Shown: positions 23,437 to 34,318 of the stretch, one piece after another
How positions within the stretch are numbered: position 1 is the first letter of the stretch
Layout of the letters: the number at the start of each line of letters is the position of its first letter
From: Deltaproteobacteria bacterium
GTDB taxonomy: Bacteria; Myxococcota_A; Polyangia; Haliangiales; JADYYK01
Reading direction: 5' to 3'
Assembly: GCA_020853705.1 (NCBI GenBank)
Contig: JADYYK010000099.1
Coordinates: forward strand, 22,224 to 86,223
DNA: 64,000 nucleotides
Notes under the pieces: generated by a model
The model's input: only the letters and a program-made list of their open reading frames with translations
Databases searched by the model: none
What the model was told of the DNA's origin: nothing
Translations under genes and position numbers: made by a program

Positions 23437-24516
23437 ATGTCCGCCGACTCGCCGCGTGTGACGTACGCCTCCGCCGGGGTCGATATCGACGCCGGGGACG
23501 CCCTGGTCGAGCGCATCAAGCCGCACGCCAGGCGCACCCAGCGCCCCGAGGTGCTGGGGGGGATCGGCGGCTTCGCCGCGCTGGTCGGCCTGCCCACGCG
23601 GTACCGGCGCCCGCTCCTGGTCTCGGGCACCGACGGGGTCGGCACCAAGCTGGCGTGCGCCTTCGCGACCGGTCGGCACCACACCGTGGGCATCGACCTG
23701 GTCGCGATGTCGGTCAACGACATCCTGGTCACCGGCGCCGAGCCGCTGTTCTTCCTCGACTACTACGCCACCAGCAAGCTCGAGGTCGACGTCGCCGAGG
23801 CGGTGGTCAAGGGGATCGCTGACGGCTGCGTCCAGGCCGGCTGCGCCCTGGTCGGTGGCGAGACCGCCGAGCTGCCCGGCTTCTACAAGCCCGGCGAGTA
23901 CGATCTGGCCGGCTTCTGTGTCGGCGTGGTCGAGGCCGGCGAGAGCTGGGACGGCAGCACCATCGCGCCCGGCCACGTCGCGCTCGGGCTGGCCTCGAGC
24001 GGCCTGCACTCCAACGGCTATTCGCTGACGCGCAAGGTGCTGCTCGAGCGCATGGGCCTCGGCTGGGACGCCCGGCCGCCCGAGCTGGGTGGGCGCACGC
24101 TGACCGAGGTGCTGCTGGAGCCGACGCGGATCTATGCCCGCGCGCTGCGCTCCCTGGTCGAGGCGCGCGTCCCGGTGGGCGGCGCCGCGCACATCACGGG
24201 CGGCGGCCTGCCCGGCAACGCGCCGCGCTGTCTGCCCGCGGGCACCGCCCTGCGCATCGATCCGGCGGCCTGGGAGATCCCGGCCATCTTCGGGCTGATC
24301 CAGCGCGGTGGCGACGTCGCGGAGGACGAGATGCGGCGCACCTACAACCTCGGTATCGGCATGATCGTCATCGTGCCCGCGGCCGAGGTGGCGCGCACGC
24401 GCGGCCTGCTCGAGGCCGCCGGCGAGCAGGTGTGCGTCCTCGGCGAGGTCATCGCCGCGGCCGCGGGCGCCGAGCCCGAGGTCGTGTTCGCCGGCCCCGG
24501 CGGGGCGCGTCCGTGA
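23437..24516 (+). CDS. purM: Phosphoribosylformylglycinamidine cyclo-ligase
   Basis: Encodes 359 residues. PurM closes the imidazole ring of AIR in purine synthesis, using ATP. Family motifs YASAGVDIDAGD, SGTDGVGTKL, VGGETAELPGFY and HITGGGLPGN are intact and length is normal. Its stop overlaps the purN start by 4 bases (GTGA), so the two consecutive one-carbon-linked steps are translated together. Confidence 0.97.
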   Translation: MSADSPRVTYASAGVDIDAGDALVERIKPHARRTQRPEVLGGIGGFAALVGLPTRYRRPLLVSGTDGVGTKLACAFATGRHHTVGIDLVAMSVNDILVTGAEPLFFLDYYATSKLEVDVAEAVVKGIADGCVQAGCALVGGETAELPGFYKPGEYDLAGFCVGVVEAGESWDGSTIAPGHVALGLASSGLHSNGYSLTRKVLLERMGLGWDARPPELGGRTLTEVLLEPTRIYARALRSLVEARVPVGGAAHITGGGLPGNAPRCLPAGTALRIDPAAWEIPAIFGLIQRGGDVAEDEMRRTYNLGIGMIVIVPAAEVARTRGLLEAAGEQVCVLGEVIAAAAGAEPEVVFAGPGGARP

Positions 24517-25658
24517 AGCTGGGCGTCCTGGTCTCCGGGCGGGGCTCCAACCTGGAGGCCATCCTGGAGGCCGAACGGCGGGGCGCCCTGGGCCCCGGCC
24601 GGGTCGCCGTGGTGGTGTCGAGCCGCCCCTTCGTGCGCGCGGTCGACCTGGCACGCGCCGCCGGCAAGCCCACCGTGGTGGTCGATCACCGCGGCTTCGA
24701 CGGTCGCGAGGCCTTCGAGGACGCCGTGCTGGCGGCGCTGCACGAGCATGGCGTCGAGGCCGTCGCGCTGGCCGGCTTCATGCGCATCCTGACGCCGCGC
24801 TTCCTCGGCGCCTTCGCGCCGGGGCGCGTGCTCAACATTCATCCCTCGCTGCTGCCCGCCTTCCCGGGCGCCCACGCCCACCGCGACGTGCTGGCCGCCG
24901 GCGCGCGCGTCACCGGCGCCACCGTGCACCTGGTCAGCGCCGGCGTCGATCAGGGCGCCATCGTCACCCAGGCCTCGGTGCCGGTGTATCCCGACGACGA
25001 CGAGGCGCGCCTGGCCGCGCGGGTGCTGACCGCCGAGCACCGCATCTTCCCGCGCGCGCTGCGCTGGCTGGCCGAGGGTCGACTGGAGCTCCTGGCCGGG
25101 GGCAGCCGGGTGCGCGTGCTGCCGCCCGAGCCCGAGCGCACCCTGGCCGATCGCTACGCCAACCTGCACGCGGGGCCCCTTCTGGCCGCGCGCGCCGAGG
25201 CGCGCGCCATCGCCCACGTCGCCGCCAGCCTGGGGCGTCCGGTGGTCGCGGTGTCGGCCTGTCTGCTCGGCCAGCGCTGTCGCTGGGACGGTGAGGACCG
25301 CCGCGATGACGGCGTGCTGGCCCGCGTGGCCGGCGCCGAGGTGCTGCCCATCTGCCCCGAGGTGCTGGCCGGTTTCGGCATCCCGCGCCCGGCCATGGAG
25401 CTCGACGCCCAGGGCGTGATGCGCCGGCTCGACAGCGGCGCCGACGTCAGCGCCAGCGCGCTCGCGGGCGCCGAGGCGGCCGCGCTGCTGGTGCGCGAGG
25501 CCGGCGCCCGTCGCGCGCTGCTCAAGCAGAAGAGCCCGTCGTGCGGCACCCGCGTGGTGCGCCAGGGCGGCACCGGCGCGCTGGTGCCCGGGCAAGGCCT
25601 GCTGGCGCGCGCGCTGGACGCCGCCGGCGTCACCCTGTCGGCCGAGGACGACGCCTGA
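24513..25658 (+). CDS. purN: Phosphoribosylglycinamide formyltransferase fused to DUF523
   Basis: Encodes 381 residues from GTG 24513. Residues 1-205 are PurN, which formylates GAR with 10-formyl-tetrahydrofolate: VLVSGRGSNL, LAGFMRIL, NIHPSLLPAFPG and the GATVHLVSAGVDQG segment with the catalytic Asn, His and Asp. Residues 240-378 are a complete DUF523 domain: VSACLLGQRCRWDG, ICPEVLAGFG and LLKQKSPSCG. DUF523 proteins are usually separate, short and Cys-rich; their role is not settled. One continuous frame with no stop between supports a real fusion. Confidence 0.93.
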   Translation: MKLGVLVSGRGSNLEAILEAERRGALGPGRVAVVVSSRPFVRAVDLARAAGKPTVVVDHRGFDGREAFEDAVLAALHEHGVEAVALAGFMRILTPRFLGAFAPGRVLNIHPSLLPAFPGAHAHRDVLAAGARVTGATVHLVSAGVDQGAIVTQASVPVYPDDDEARLAARVLTAEHRIFPRALRWLAEGRLELLAGGSRVRVLPPEPERTLADRYANLHAGPLLAARAEARAIAHVAASLGRPVVAVSACLLGQRCRWDGEDRRDDGVLARVAGAEVLPICPEVLAGFGIPRPAMELDAQGVMRRLDSGADVSASALAGAEAAALLVREAGARRALLKQKSPSCGTRVVRQGGTGALVPGQGLLARALDAAGVTLSAEDDA

Positions 25659-25682
25659 CGCGCTCAGCGCGGGCGCACAGCC

Positions 25683-27146
25683 ATGGCGACGAACTTCTAC
25701 GAGGTCATCACCGTCGGCGACGATCTGGCCGGCCTGGTCGCCTCCGCGCTGCTGGCGCGGCGCGGCTTCCGCGTCCTGCTGGTGGAGCACGCCCACGTGC
25801 CCGATCACGTCAACGTCGCCGGCGCCGAGGTGCCGCGCGCGCCGCTGCACCTGCTCGGGCTCGACTCGCTGGCCTGGCGCCGCGTGGTCGGCGAGCTCAA
25901 CCTGGTGCAGATCTTCCGCCGCCGCGTCGAGCCGCATCGGCCCTCGTTCCAGCTGGTCGTCCCCGGCCACCGCCTCGACGTCGCCAGCGATCCCGACACC
26001 CTGGCGCGCGAGCTCGGCCGCGAGCTGCCGGGTGCGCGCGCCAGCATCGACGCCACCCTGGGCCGCGCCACCGACATCGCCAAGGTGCTCGATCCGCTGC
26101 TGGGCCAGGAGATCACGTTGCCGCCCGACGGCTTCTGGGATCGCCGCGAGCTGTCGCGCTACGACACCCGGCTGCCGCGCCCCGAGGACGATCTGTTCGC
26201 CGGGGTCGACGATCTGGCCGCGCGCGCCCTGCTGCGCGCGCCGGGCCTCCTGTCGACCTCGCTGTGGCAGGACGAGGGCGTGGTCGGCCCGGTCGCGGCC
26301 GCGCGCGCGCTGGAGCTGTGGCGGCGCGGCGTGGCCCACATCGACGGCGGCATGGCGGCGCTGCGCGCCCTGCTCATCGAGCGCCTGCGCACCCACGCCG
26401 GCGAGGTCGTGCGCGCCGACGTGGAGTCGTTCGAGCTCAAGCGCTCGCGCGTGGTCGGCGTCAAGCTGGCCGGGCAGGCCGAGCCGCTGGGCGCCAGCTA
26501 TGTGCTGTCGGCGCTGCCCTTGGCGCGCACGCTGCCGCTCATCCCGGGGGCGCCGCCCAAGCGGCTGGTCCAGGCTGGCGCGCAGCTCAGCACGCTGGGC
26601 CAGCGCTACATCCTCGACGTCGTCATCGCCAGCTCGGGGCTGCCCGAGGGCATGTCGACCCACCTCATCTCGGTGCGCGATCCGGCCGCGCCGCTGCTGG
26701 GTGCCAACCTGCTCGGCCTCACCGTGCTGCCGGTCGCCGACGAGCCCAAGGTCGTCGTCACGGTCGAGTGCATCGCGCCCACCGGCGCCGACCTGCCCGC
26801 GCTGCGCGCCGACATCATGAAGCACCTCGGCGAGCTGATGCCCTTCGTGACCCCGCACATCCTGGGCACCTTCTCACCCACCGAGGGCGGCCCGCCCGAG
26901 GAGGGCAAGAAGGCGGTCCCGCCAGCGCCGCCGGACCACGTCCATGCGTCGACCACGCCGGCGCCGCTCGGCGTGTGCGGCCTCAAGAACGACACCGGCA
27001 TCAGCAAGCTCTTCCTGTGCTCACGCGAGAACCTGCCCGGCCTCGGTATCGAGGGCGACCTGGTCACCGCGTGGAGCGTGGCGCGCACGCTGTGCCTGGC
27101 CGAGCGCAAGAAGGACTACCTCAAGGACGTCGTGCTGCAGGGCTGA
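25683..27146 (+). CDS. Phytoene-desaturase-like NAD(P)/FAD-binding protein
   Basis: Encodes 487 residues. The N-terminal dinucleotide fold is recognisable (VITVGDDLAGLVAS, then RVLLVEHA), although the usual GxGxxG has an Asp in place of the second Gly. The middle is like amine-oxidase/phytoene-dehydrogenase proteins (GGMAALRALLIERLR, VLSALPLAR). The C-terminus has GVCGLKNDTG and LGIEGDLVTAWSVAR. It may be a redox enzyme or a catalytically weakened paralogue. It follows purN by 24 bases and may be co-transcribed. Confidence 0.7.
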   Translation: MATNFYEVITVGDDLAGLVASALLARRGFRVLLVEHAHVPDHVNVAGAEVPRAPLHLLGLDSLAWRRVVGELNLVQIFRRRVEPHRPSFQLVVPGHRLDVASDPDTLARELGRELPGARASIDATLGRATDIAKVLDPLLGQEITLPPDGFWDRRELSRYDTRLPRPEDDLFAGVDDLAARALLRAPGLLSTSLWQDEGVVGPVAAARALELWRRGVAHIDGGMAALRALLIERLRTHAGEVVRADVESFELKRSRVVGVKLAGQAEPLGASYVLSALPLARTLPLIPGAPPKRLVQAGAQLSTLGQRYILDVVIASSGLPEGMSTHLISVRDPAAPLLGANLLGLTVLPVADEPKVVVTVECIAPTGADLPALRADIMKHLGELMPFVTPHILGTFSPTEGGPPEEGKKAVPPAPPDHVHASTTPAPLGVCGLKNDTGISKLFLCSRENLPGLGIEGDLVTAWSVARTLCLAERKKDYLKDVVLQG

Positions 27147-27166
27147 CCGCGCGACGACCGGGACGA

Positions 27167-27343
27167 CTACAGGGGCTTGGCTTCCTCGATCACGAAGTCG
27201 GGGATGCCGTCGATGACCGGGTAGAGCAGGCGGCAGGCCGCGCACTCGAAGCCCGAGGCGTCGGCGCGCAGCGCGAGCTCACCCTTGCACTTGGGGCAGC
27301 GCAGGAGCTCCAGCAGATCCTTCGGCATCGCCAGCTCGGCCAT
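27167..27343 (-). CDS. Trm112-family small zinc protein
   Basis: Encodes 58 residues, too short for usual ORF cut-offs. The sequence has two zinc-binding pairs, LRCPKCKGEL and CAACRLLYPV, then IDGIPDFV and IEEAKPL, the classic bacterial Trm112/YcaR pattern. Eukaryotic Trm112 activates methyltransferases; the bacterial role is less clear. It reads toward the oxidoreductase (convergent stops 20 bases apart) and lies just downstream of the metallophosphoesterase gene on the same strand. Confidence 0.92.
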   Translation of the reverse strand: MAELAMPKDLLELLRCPKCKGELALRADASGFECAACRLLYPVIDGIPDFVIEEAKPL

Positions 27344-27370
27344 GGCCGCCTTCTACCACACCTGGACTGC

Positions 27371-29026
27371 TCAGGGCAGCTCGGCGACCTCGCGGGCGTC
27401 GAGGTCGGGGCGCACCGCGGCGCGCGGCTTGGGATCGAACGGCCGCGACTCGCCGGTCTGGCTGCTCCACTGGCACAGCGCGGCGCGCGGGCCGCCGGCC
27501 TCGTGCGCGATCAGCACATGCGTGAACGAGCGGTCGACGCCGGGGCGCTCGGTGGCGACCCAGGTCCCGGTGTTGAAGTACATGGCGCCGTCACCCAGCG
27601 GCATCACCACCGGCTCGTGGGTGTGGCCCATGACCACGAAGCGGGCGCTGACGTGCTTCCTGATCATGCGCGACATGGTGCGCAGCCGCTCGCTGGCGTC
27701 GATGTGTCGCCCGCGCGCCGACAGCCAGCCCAGCAGGATGGCCAGCGCGATGAGGCCGCCCGCCGCGGCGCCGCTCCACGGCCAGGGCAGGAACACGAAG
27801 GCCGCGATCTCGAGCACGATGGTGACCACGCCGATGACCACGCGATCGATCATCAGGGTCTGCATGACCTTGAGCACGTTGGTCATGACCGGCTTGCCGC
27901 GCAGCGCGTCCAGCGCCAGCAGCGTCTTCTCGCTGAGGTGCGCCTTGCGCGCCAGCTCGCCCAGGCGGCGCAGGTGCACCACCTTGCGCGCCTCGTGGAT
28001 GGCGGTCTTGGCCAGGTAGCGCACCCCGCGCGCGAGCTGGAAGAACAGGAAGAAGTACAGCCAGATCACGCGCAGGACGCCGCGCACACCCTTGCGGAAG
28101 CCCCAGCGCAGATAGTCGGCCGCGGTCCAGTCCTCCTGGTTGTAGGTGTTCATGTCGGGCATCAAGTTCGAGAAGTAGCGCATGCCCGCGCCGCCCAGGC
28201 TCATCACGATGCCGGGGCGCTGGTGCGGCCGCGACGGCGGCGCCACCGGGTTCAGCCAGTAGTCGAACGAGCAGTAGTCGTCGTACTGGTGGCCGTGCTC
28301 GATCCAGACCAGATCCTCCTCGTAGTAGAACCAGGGCGAGAAGGTCAGGTTGTGCGCAATGTTTGCGCGTTCGCCGGAGTCGGCCCCGTGCGCCGTCACG
28401 ATGTCGCGCAGCGACTCCTGCACCTCGGGCCAGTGGAACTCGACGTCATGGTTGCCCATGATGATGACGGCCTGGTTGCCGCTGGCCAGGAAGCGCGCCA
28501 GGCGCTGGAACACGCCGGGGTGTCGCTTGCCGACCGCGATCATCTTGGCGCGCGCGCCGTCGGCGTCGGAGCCGACCCCGAAGCGGGCGATGTCCTCGAT
28601 CTCCTCGCGCTCGGCGGCGTCCATGGCCTCGAGGTCGAGGGCCAGGCCGAGCTGCTCGCCGGCCTTGTTCTGCTGCTGCAGCACCGCGGGCGTGGCCTTG
28701 CGCACGGCCAGCTGCAGGGTGTCCTCGACGCGCGGCTTGGTGGCCTCCATGGCGCTCTTGGCCACGTCGCCGAAGCGCCCGCTGCGGGTGGTCGCCTCGC
28801 CCGGCAGCAGCCACACCGCCAGGAAATCGACCATGTCGCCATTGATGATGAGGCGCCACGGCCGCCCACCCTGGCGGTGCGCGGGGTCGGCGTAGTGATC
28901 GAGGAACGACTCCAGCTCGCGCTCCAGCATGACCACGTGGCGCAGGTAGCCGACCTTGGTGGTCGGCTTGACGTCCTCTCCGAGGTGCAGGTCGGAGATG
29001 ACGAGGATGTTGGCGGCTTCACTCAT
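27371..29026 (-). CDS. Membrane metallophosphoesterase
   Basis: Encodes 551 residues. The calcineurin-like metal motifs are in order: ISDLHLG (residue 9), NGDMVD, GNHDVEFH, then WIEHGHQYD and GHTHEPV near the C-terminus. Between the metal site halves lie about 200 residues with two or three hydrophobic stretches (VIWLYFFLFFQLA; VVTIVLEIAAFVFLP; GLIALAILLGWL), so it is probably anchored to the membrane with a split active site. Related proteins hydrolyse phosphodiesters or lipid phosphates; the substrate is unknown. Confidence 0.85.
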   Translation of the reverse strand: MSEAANILVISDLHLGEDVKPTTKVGYLRHVVMLERELESFLDHYADPAHRQGGRPWRLIINGDMVDFLAVWLLPGEATTRSGRFGDVAKSAMEATKPRVEDTLQLAVRKATPAVLQQQNKAGEQLGLALDLEAMDAAEREEIEDIARFGVGSDADGARAKMIAVGKRHPGVFQRLARFLASGNQAVIIMGNHDVEFHWPEVQESLRDIVTAHGADSGERANIAHNLTFSPWFYYEEDLVWIEHGHQYDDYCSFDYWLNPVAPPSRPHQRPGIVMSLGGAGMRYFSNLMPDMNTYNQEDWTAADYLRWGFRKGVRGVLRVIWLYFFLFFQLARGVRYLAKTAIHEARKVVHLRRLGELARKAHLSEKTLLALDALRGKPVMTNVLKVMQTLMIDRVVIGVVTIVLEIAAFVFLPWPWSGAAAGGLIALAILLGWLSARGRHIDASERLRTMSRMIRKHVSARFVVMGHTHEPVVMPLGDGAMYFNTGTWVATERPGVDRSFTHVLIAHEAGGPRAALCQWSSQTGESRPFDPKPRAAVRPDLDAREVAELP

Positions 29027-29207
29027 CGATAATCCAGGTGCTGCATTGCAGAAGCTGAACCGCTTGGCAGGTCAGGGCAAGAGAAAGCAATTCGGGTAGC
29101 CATGGTCAAACAGCCGACGTCATCGGAACCGGATGGCGGAGCCGGAACAGCCTCGGCGTCGCTGCGCGACGCTGGGGCTGACGCGCCGCGCCATTTTGCG
29201 TCCATCG

Positions 29208-29239
29208 GGTTGATATTTCAACCGGCGCTGTGTTATCAG
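29208..29239 (+). promoter_or_regulatory. AT-rich promoter and palindrome upstream of the iron-sulfur gene
   Basis: GGTTGA-TATT-TCAACC (29208-29223) is a perfect inverted repeat. TTGATA within it (29210-29215) can serve as a -35 with TATCAG (29234-29239) as a -10 at 18-base spacing. It sits 39 bases before the ATG at 29278, which has a strong GGGGAG ribosome-binding site. If correct, a regulator bound to the palindrome would block the -35. Confidence 0.45.
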
Positions 29240-29277
29240 GGGTCTCCATCGTTCCAGGGAACCCCCCGGGGAGACTG

Positions 29278-31674
<2,397 letters not shown>

Positions 31675-31712
31675 CCGGCCGCCCGCTGTCCCGCGCCGTC
31701 AGGGTGTCGGCG

Positions 31713-33458
31713 CTACAGCGCGTCGCACAGCATCATGTTGAGCTGCAGGCGGGCGGCGCCCGCGGCGTCGAAGCGCTGCGTCTGGTCGCGGCGCGCGCGC
31801 GCGCGCAGCTCGGCGAGGCGGGGGTCAGCGCTGGCCTGGAGAGCGCTGCGCAGAGCGGCGGCGCGCGCGGGCTGGCCGGCGACGTCGGCGGCCCGCGCGG
31901 CCCAGAAGGTGAGCTGGCCGCGACGGAACGGCGCCACCTCGTGGCCGAGGCCGTGCAGCAGGTGCGCCAGCGCGCGCGGCGCGTGACCCTGGCGCAGGGC
32001 CAGGCAGCCGGCCAGGAAGCGGTAGCTGGGATCGTCAGGCGACAGCCGCACCGCGTGCTCGAGCTCGACCAGCACGGCGTCGAGATCGTGGCTGTGCACC
32101 TCGAGGCGGGCGGCCTCGACATAGTGCGCGAAGGCGTCCTGGGGACGTGCGGGCGCCGCGGCGGCGGCCTGCACGGCGCCGACCGGGCCCTCCCAGTCCC
32201 AGGGCACGCGCACGAAGGGGCCCTGGCTGGCGGGCGCCGGCCCGATCGAGACGTGGAGCGCGCGCTGCTCGGGCTCGGCCACGATGCTCTGCACCGTGGC
32301 GGGCTGCGAGACCACCCCGCCGGCGCCGCGCGGCTGCGCCGGGGCGTCGGGATCGAGCTGGTCGGCCAGCGCCTGCTCGAGGTCGTGCCGGGCCAGGCCA
32401 CCGCGTGGGCGGCCCTGCTCGACGAGGTCGTGCAGGCGGGCCTCGCGGGCGTCCGAGTGTGCCGCCCAGGCGGCCGAGGCGTCGACCTCGCCGCGGCGGG
32501 TGGCGGCGTGGCGGTAGCGGTTGGCGCAGGTCAGGTGATCGGTGTGCGGCAGGGCGGCCTCGACCCGGTCGCCCGCGGTCTCGACGACGATGGCGCGACG
32601 CTCGCGAGCCGACGACACCGCCAGCCCCCAGCTCGACGACACCGGCCGCTCACGCGCGATGGCCAGCGCGTCGGCCAGGGACTCGGCGCGTCGCGCGATG
32701 TCGTGACCGAGGTCGACCACGGAGGCGCCGCTGAAGCGGATCGAGCGGTGAAAGCGGGTGTGCGCGGTCACCGTCAGCCCGGCCTCGTTGAAGGCGGTGA
32801 CGCCGGGCAGGTCGGCGCCGCGGGTGGTGACGAAGCCGTAGCGCACGCCGCGCTCGGGGGTGCACAGGGCGACCACGGGCGCGCGGTCCCAGATCCCGAT
32901 CCCTGGGAAGTCGAAGTTGCGGGCGTGGCGCAGCGCTCCGTCGGCCGAGGCGCCGCCCCAGACCACCAGCGTCGAGCACGCCGGCACCGCCGCCGCCGTG
33001 GCCCGGCGCGACAGCGGCGGCAGCCCCAGCCGTCCGATCAGCCCGACCACGTTCTGGAACAGATCCATGACCAGCAGGTGACGGGAGTGGCTGCTCGGCC
33101 AGCCCAGCGCCTGGTTGAAGGCGCGGGTGCGCTCCAGGTACTCGCGCGGGCGGTCGCGCTCCAGGCGGCCGAGCAGCAGCTGCTTGAGCGCGCCACCCCA
33201 GCGCTCGACCAGGCGTCGCGCCGGGGCCTCCAGGCCACCGCGTAGCAGCCGCTCGGGCAGCTCGGGGTAGAAGGCGAGAGCGGCCTCATGGCCGCCGTGC
33301 GCGCGCAGCAGACGACCGTGCTGGGCGCCCATCTCGGCCTGGCTGCCGCGCAGGTTGAGCACCAGCAACGGCTGGATGGGCTGGCTGGCCGGGGCGGCGG
33401 CGGGCGACGTCGCGGCAGCAGAGGAGCGAGCGCGGAGCAGGGCGGTCATCATCATCAC
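31713..33458 (-). CDS. C45-family (acyltransferase-type) peptidase-like protein with TPR tail
   Basis: Encodes 581 residues; other starts within MMMMT are possible. An NTN-hydrolase of the C45 peptidase/isopenicillin acyltransferase type is suggested by PACSTLVVWG (Cys161) followed by RNFDFPG and a later FNEAGLTVTAH. These enzymes self-cleave to expose an N-terminal Cys and hydrolyse amide bonds. The last 150 residues are TPR-like (LEHAVRLSPDDPSYRFLAGC). The TetR gene starts just upstream and its stop overlaps this start by 4 bases, so they are one operon. Confidence 0.75.
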   Translation of the reverse strand: MMMMTALLRARSSAAATSPAAAPASQPIQPLLVLNLRGSQAEMGAQHGRLLRAHGGHEAALAFYPELPERLLRGGLEAPARRLVERWGGALKQLLLGRLERDRPREYLERTRAFNQALGWPSSHSRHLLVMDLFQNVVGLIGRLGLPPLSRRATAAAVPACSTLVVWGGASADGALRHARNFDFPGIGIWDRAPVVALCTPERGVRYGFVTTRGADLPGVTAFNEAGLTVTAHTRFHRSIRFSGASVVDLGHDIARRAESLADALAIARERPVSSSWGLAVSSARERRAIVVETAGDRVEAALPHTDHLTCANRYRHAATRRGEVDASAAWAAHSDAREARLHDLVEQGRPRGGLARHDLEQALADQLDPDAPAQPRGAGGVVSQPATVQSIVAEPEQRALHVSIGPAPASQGPFVRVPWDWEGPVGAVQAAAAAPARPQDAFAHYVEAARLEVHSHDLDAVLVELEHAVRLSPDDPSYRFLAGCLALRQGHAPRALAHLLHGLGHEVAPFRRGQLTFWAARAADVAGQPARAAALRSALQASADPRLAELRARARRDQTQRFDAAGAARLQLNMMLCDAL

Positions 33459-34141
33459 CTCGACTTCTGGGTCGGCTGGCCCGGTCGCGGGCGAGCGCGC
33501 GGGCGTGGACCGGGGCGGGAGCGCGAGCGGGTGGGGGGGGCCGCGCCGGGACGGCGGCGCAGCGGCGCGAGGACGTGGTCGTGCAGGCCGGCGACGATGG
33601 TGCTGACGTCGGCGCCGCGGGTCAGGTGCTGCACCAGCGCGCCGTCAGCTACCGCCAGAGCGAGGTCGACCACCTGCTCGGGATGGCAGGGCGCGACCTG
33701 GCCCGCGGCGATGCCGTCCTGGAGGCGCGCCACCAGCCCCGCGCGCACCGGCGCCAGGTAGGCCCGGCCGCGCTCGAGGATGCGCTCGGGATCGCGTGAC
33801 CCGGCCACGGCCCAGAGCTGGAACAGCAGGATGAGCACGTCGCGGCGGCCCTGGTGGAAGTCGAGCTGGGCCCGCACCAGGGCCTCCAGCACGTCGAGCG
33901 GGTGCTGCGCGTCGGCCAGCCGGCCAGCCACGAAGGCGACCATGCGGCGATTGGTCTCGTCCAGCACCGCCTCGAAGATCTCGCCCAGATCGCGGAAGTA
34001 GAAGTACAGCGTCGGACGCTTGATGCCGAGCGCCAGGGCCAGGTCGCTCATGCTGGTCTGGTGCACGCCGCGGGCGCGGATGGCCTCGAAGGCCTGGGCG
34101 GCGAGAGCGGCGCGACGCGCCATGTCGGGTTTGCGTGCCAT
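33455..34141 (-). CDS. TetR-family transcriptional regulator
   Basis: Encodes 228 residues from ATG 34141. The helix-turn-helix is SMSDLALALGIKRPTLYFYFRDLGEIF (residues 29-55), typical of TetR. The C-terminal domain is helical with no recognised ligand pocket, and the tail is Arg/Pro-rich. The start lies 11 bases from a strong double palindrome, so autoregulation is likely. The stop overlaps the downstream peptidase gene, and the divergent GMC oxidoreductase is probably a co-regulated target. Confidence 0.88.
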   Translation of the reverse strand: MARKPDMARRAALAAQAFEAIRARGVHQTSMSDLALALGIKRPTLYFYFRDLGEIFEAVLDETNRRMVAFVAGRLADAQHPLDVLEALVRAQLDFHQGRRDVLILLFQLWAVAGSRDPERILERGRAYLAPVRAGLVARLQDGIAAGQVAPCHPEQVVDLALAVADGALVQHLTRGADVSTIVAGLHDHVLAPLRRRPGAAPPTRSRSRPGPRPRARPRPGQPTQKSR

Positions 34142-34151
34142 CTCGTCAGGC

Positions 34152-34190
34152 TGACAAGGTGTCAGGTTAATATTCTCTGACACCTTGTCA
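34152..34190. promoter_or_regulatory. Double palindromic TetR operator
   Basis: Two perfect complementary 14-base arms (TGACAAGGTGTCAG at 34152-34165 and CTGACACCTTGTCA at 34177-34190) flank an AT-rich 11-base centre. Each arm is itself a TGACA-N3-TGTCA palindrome, so the site can hold two TetR dimers. It lies immediately before the TetR start and 129 bases before the GMC oxidoreductase start. Confidence 0.75.
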
Positions 34191-34318
34191 AGGTATGATG
34201 GGGCGGTGGTCGAGCGCGGGGCACCAGGCGTGGTGTTTGGCGCGTCAGTTTCGATGTGACGGGTTGAATGGTCCGACCACTTGTGGCAGATCTGGGTAGG
34301 AAATCTGGGGAGGCTGCC

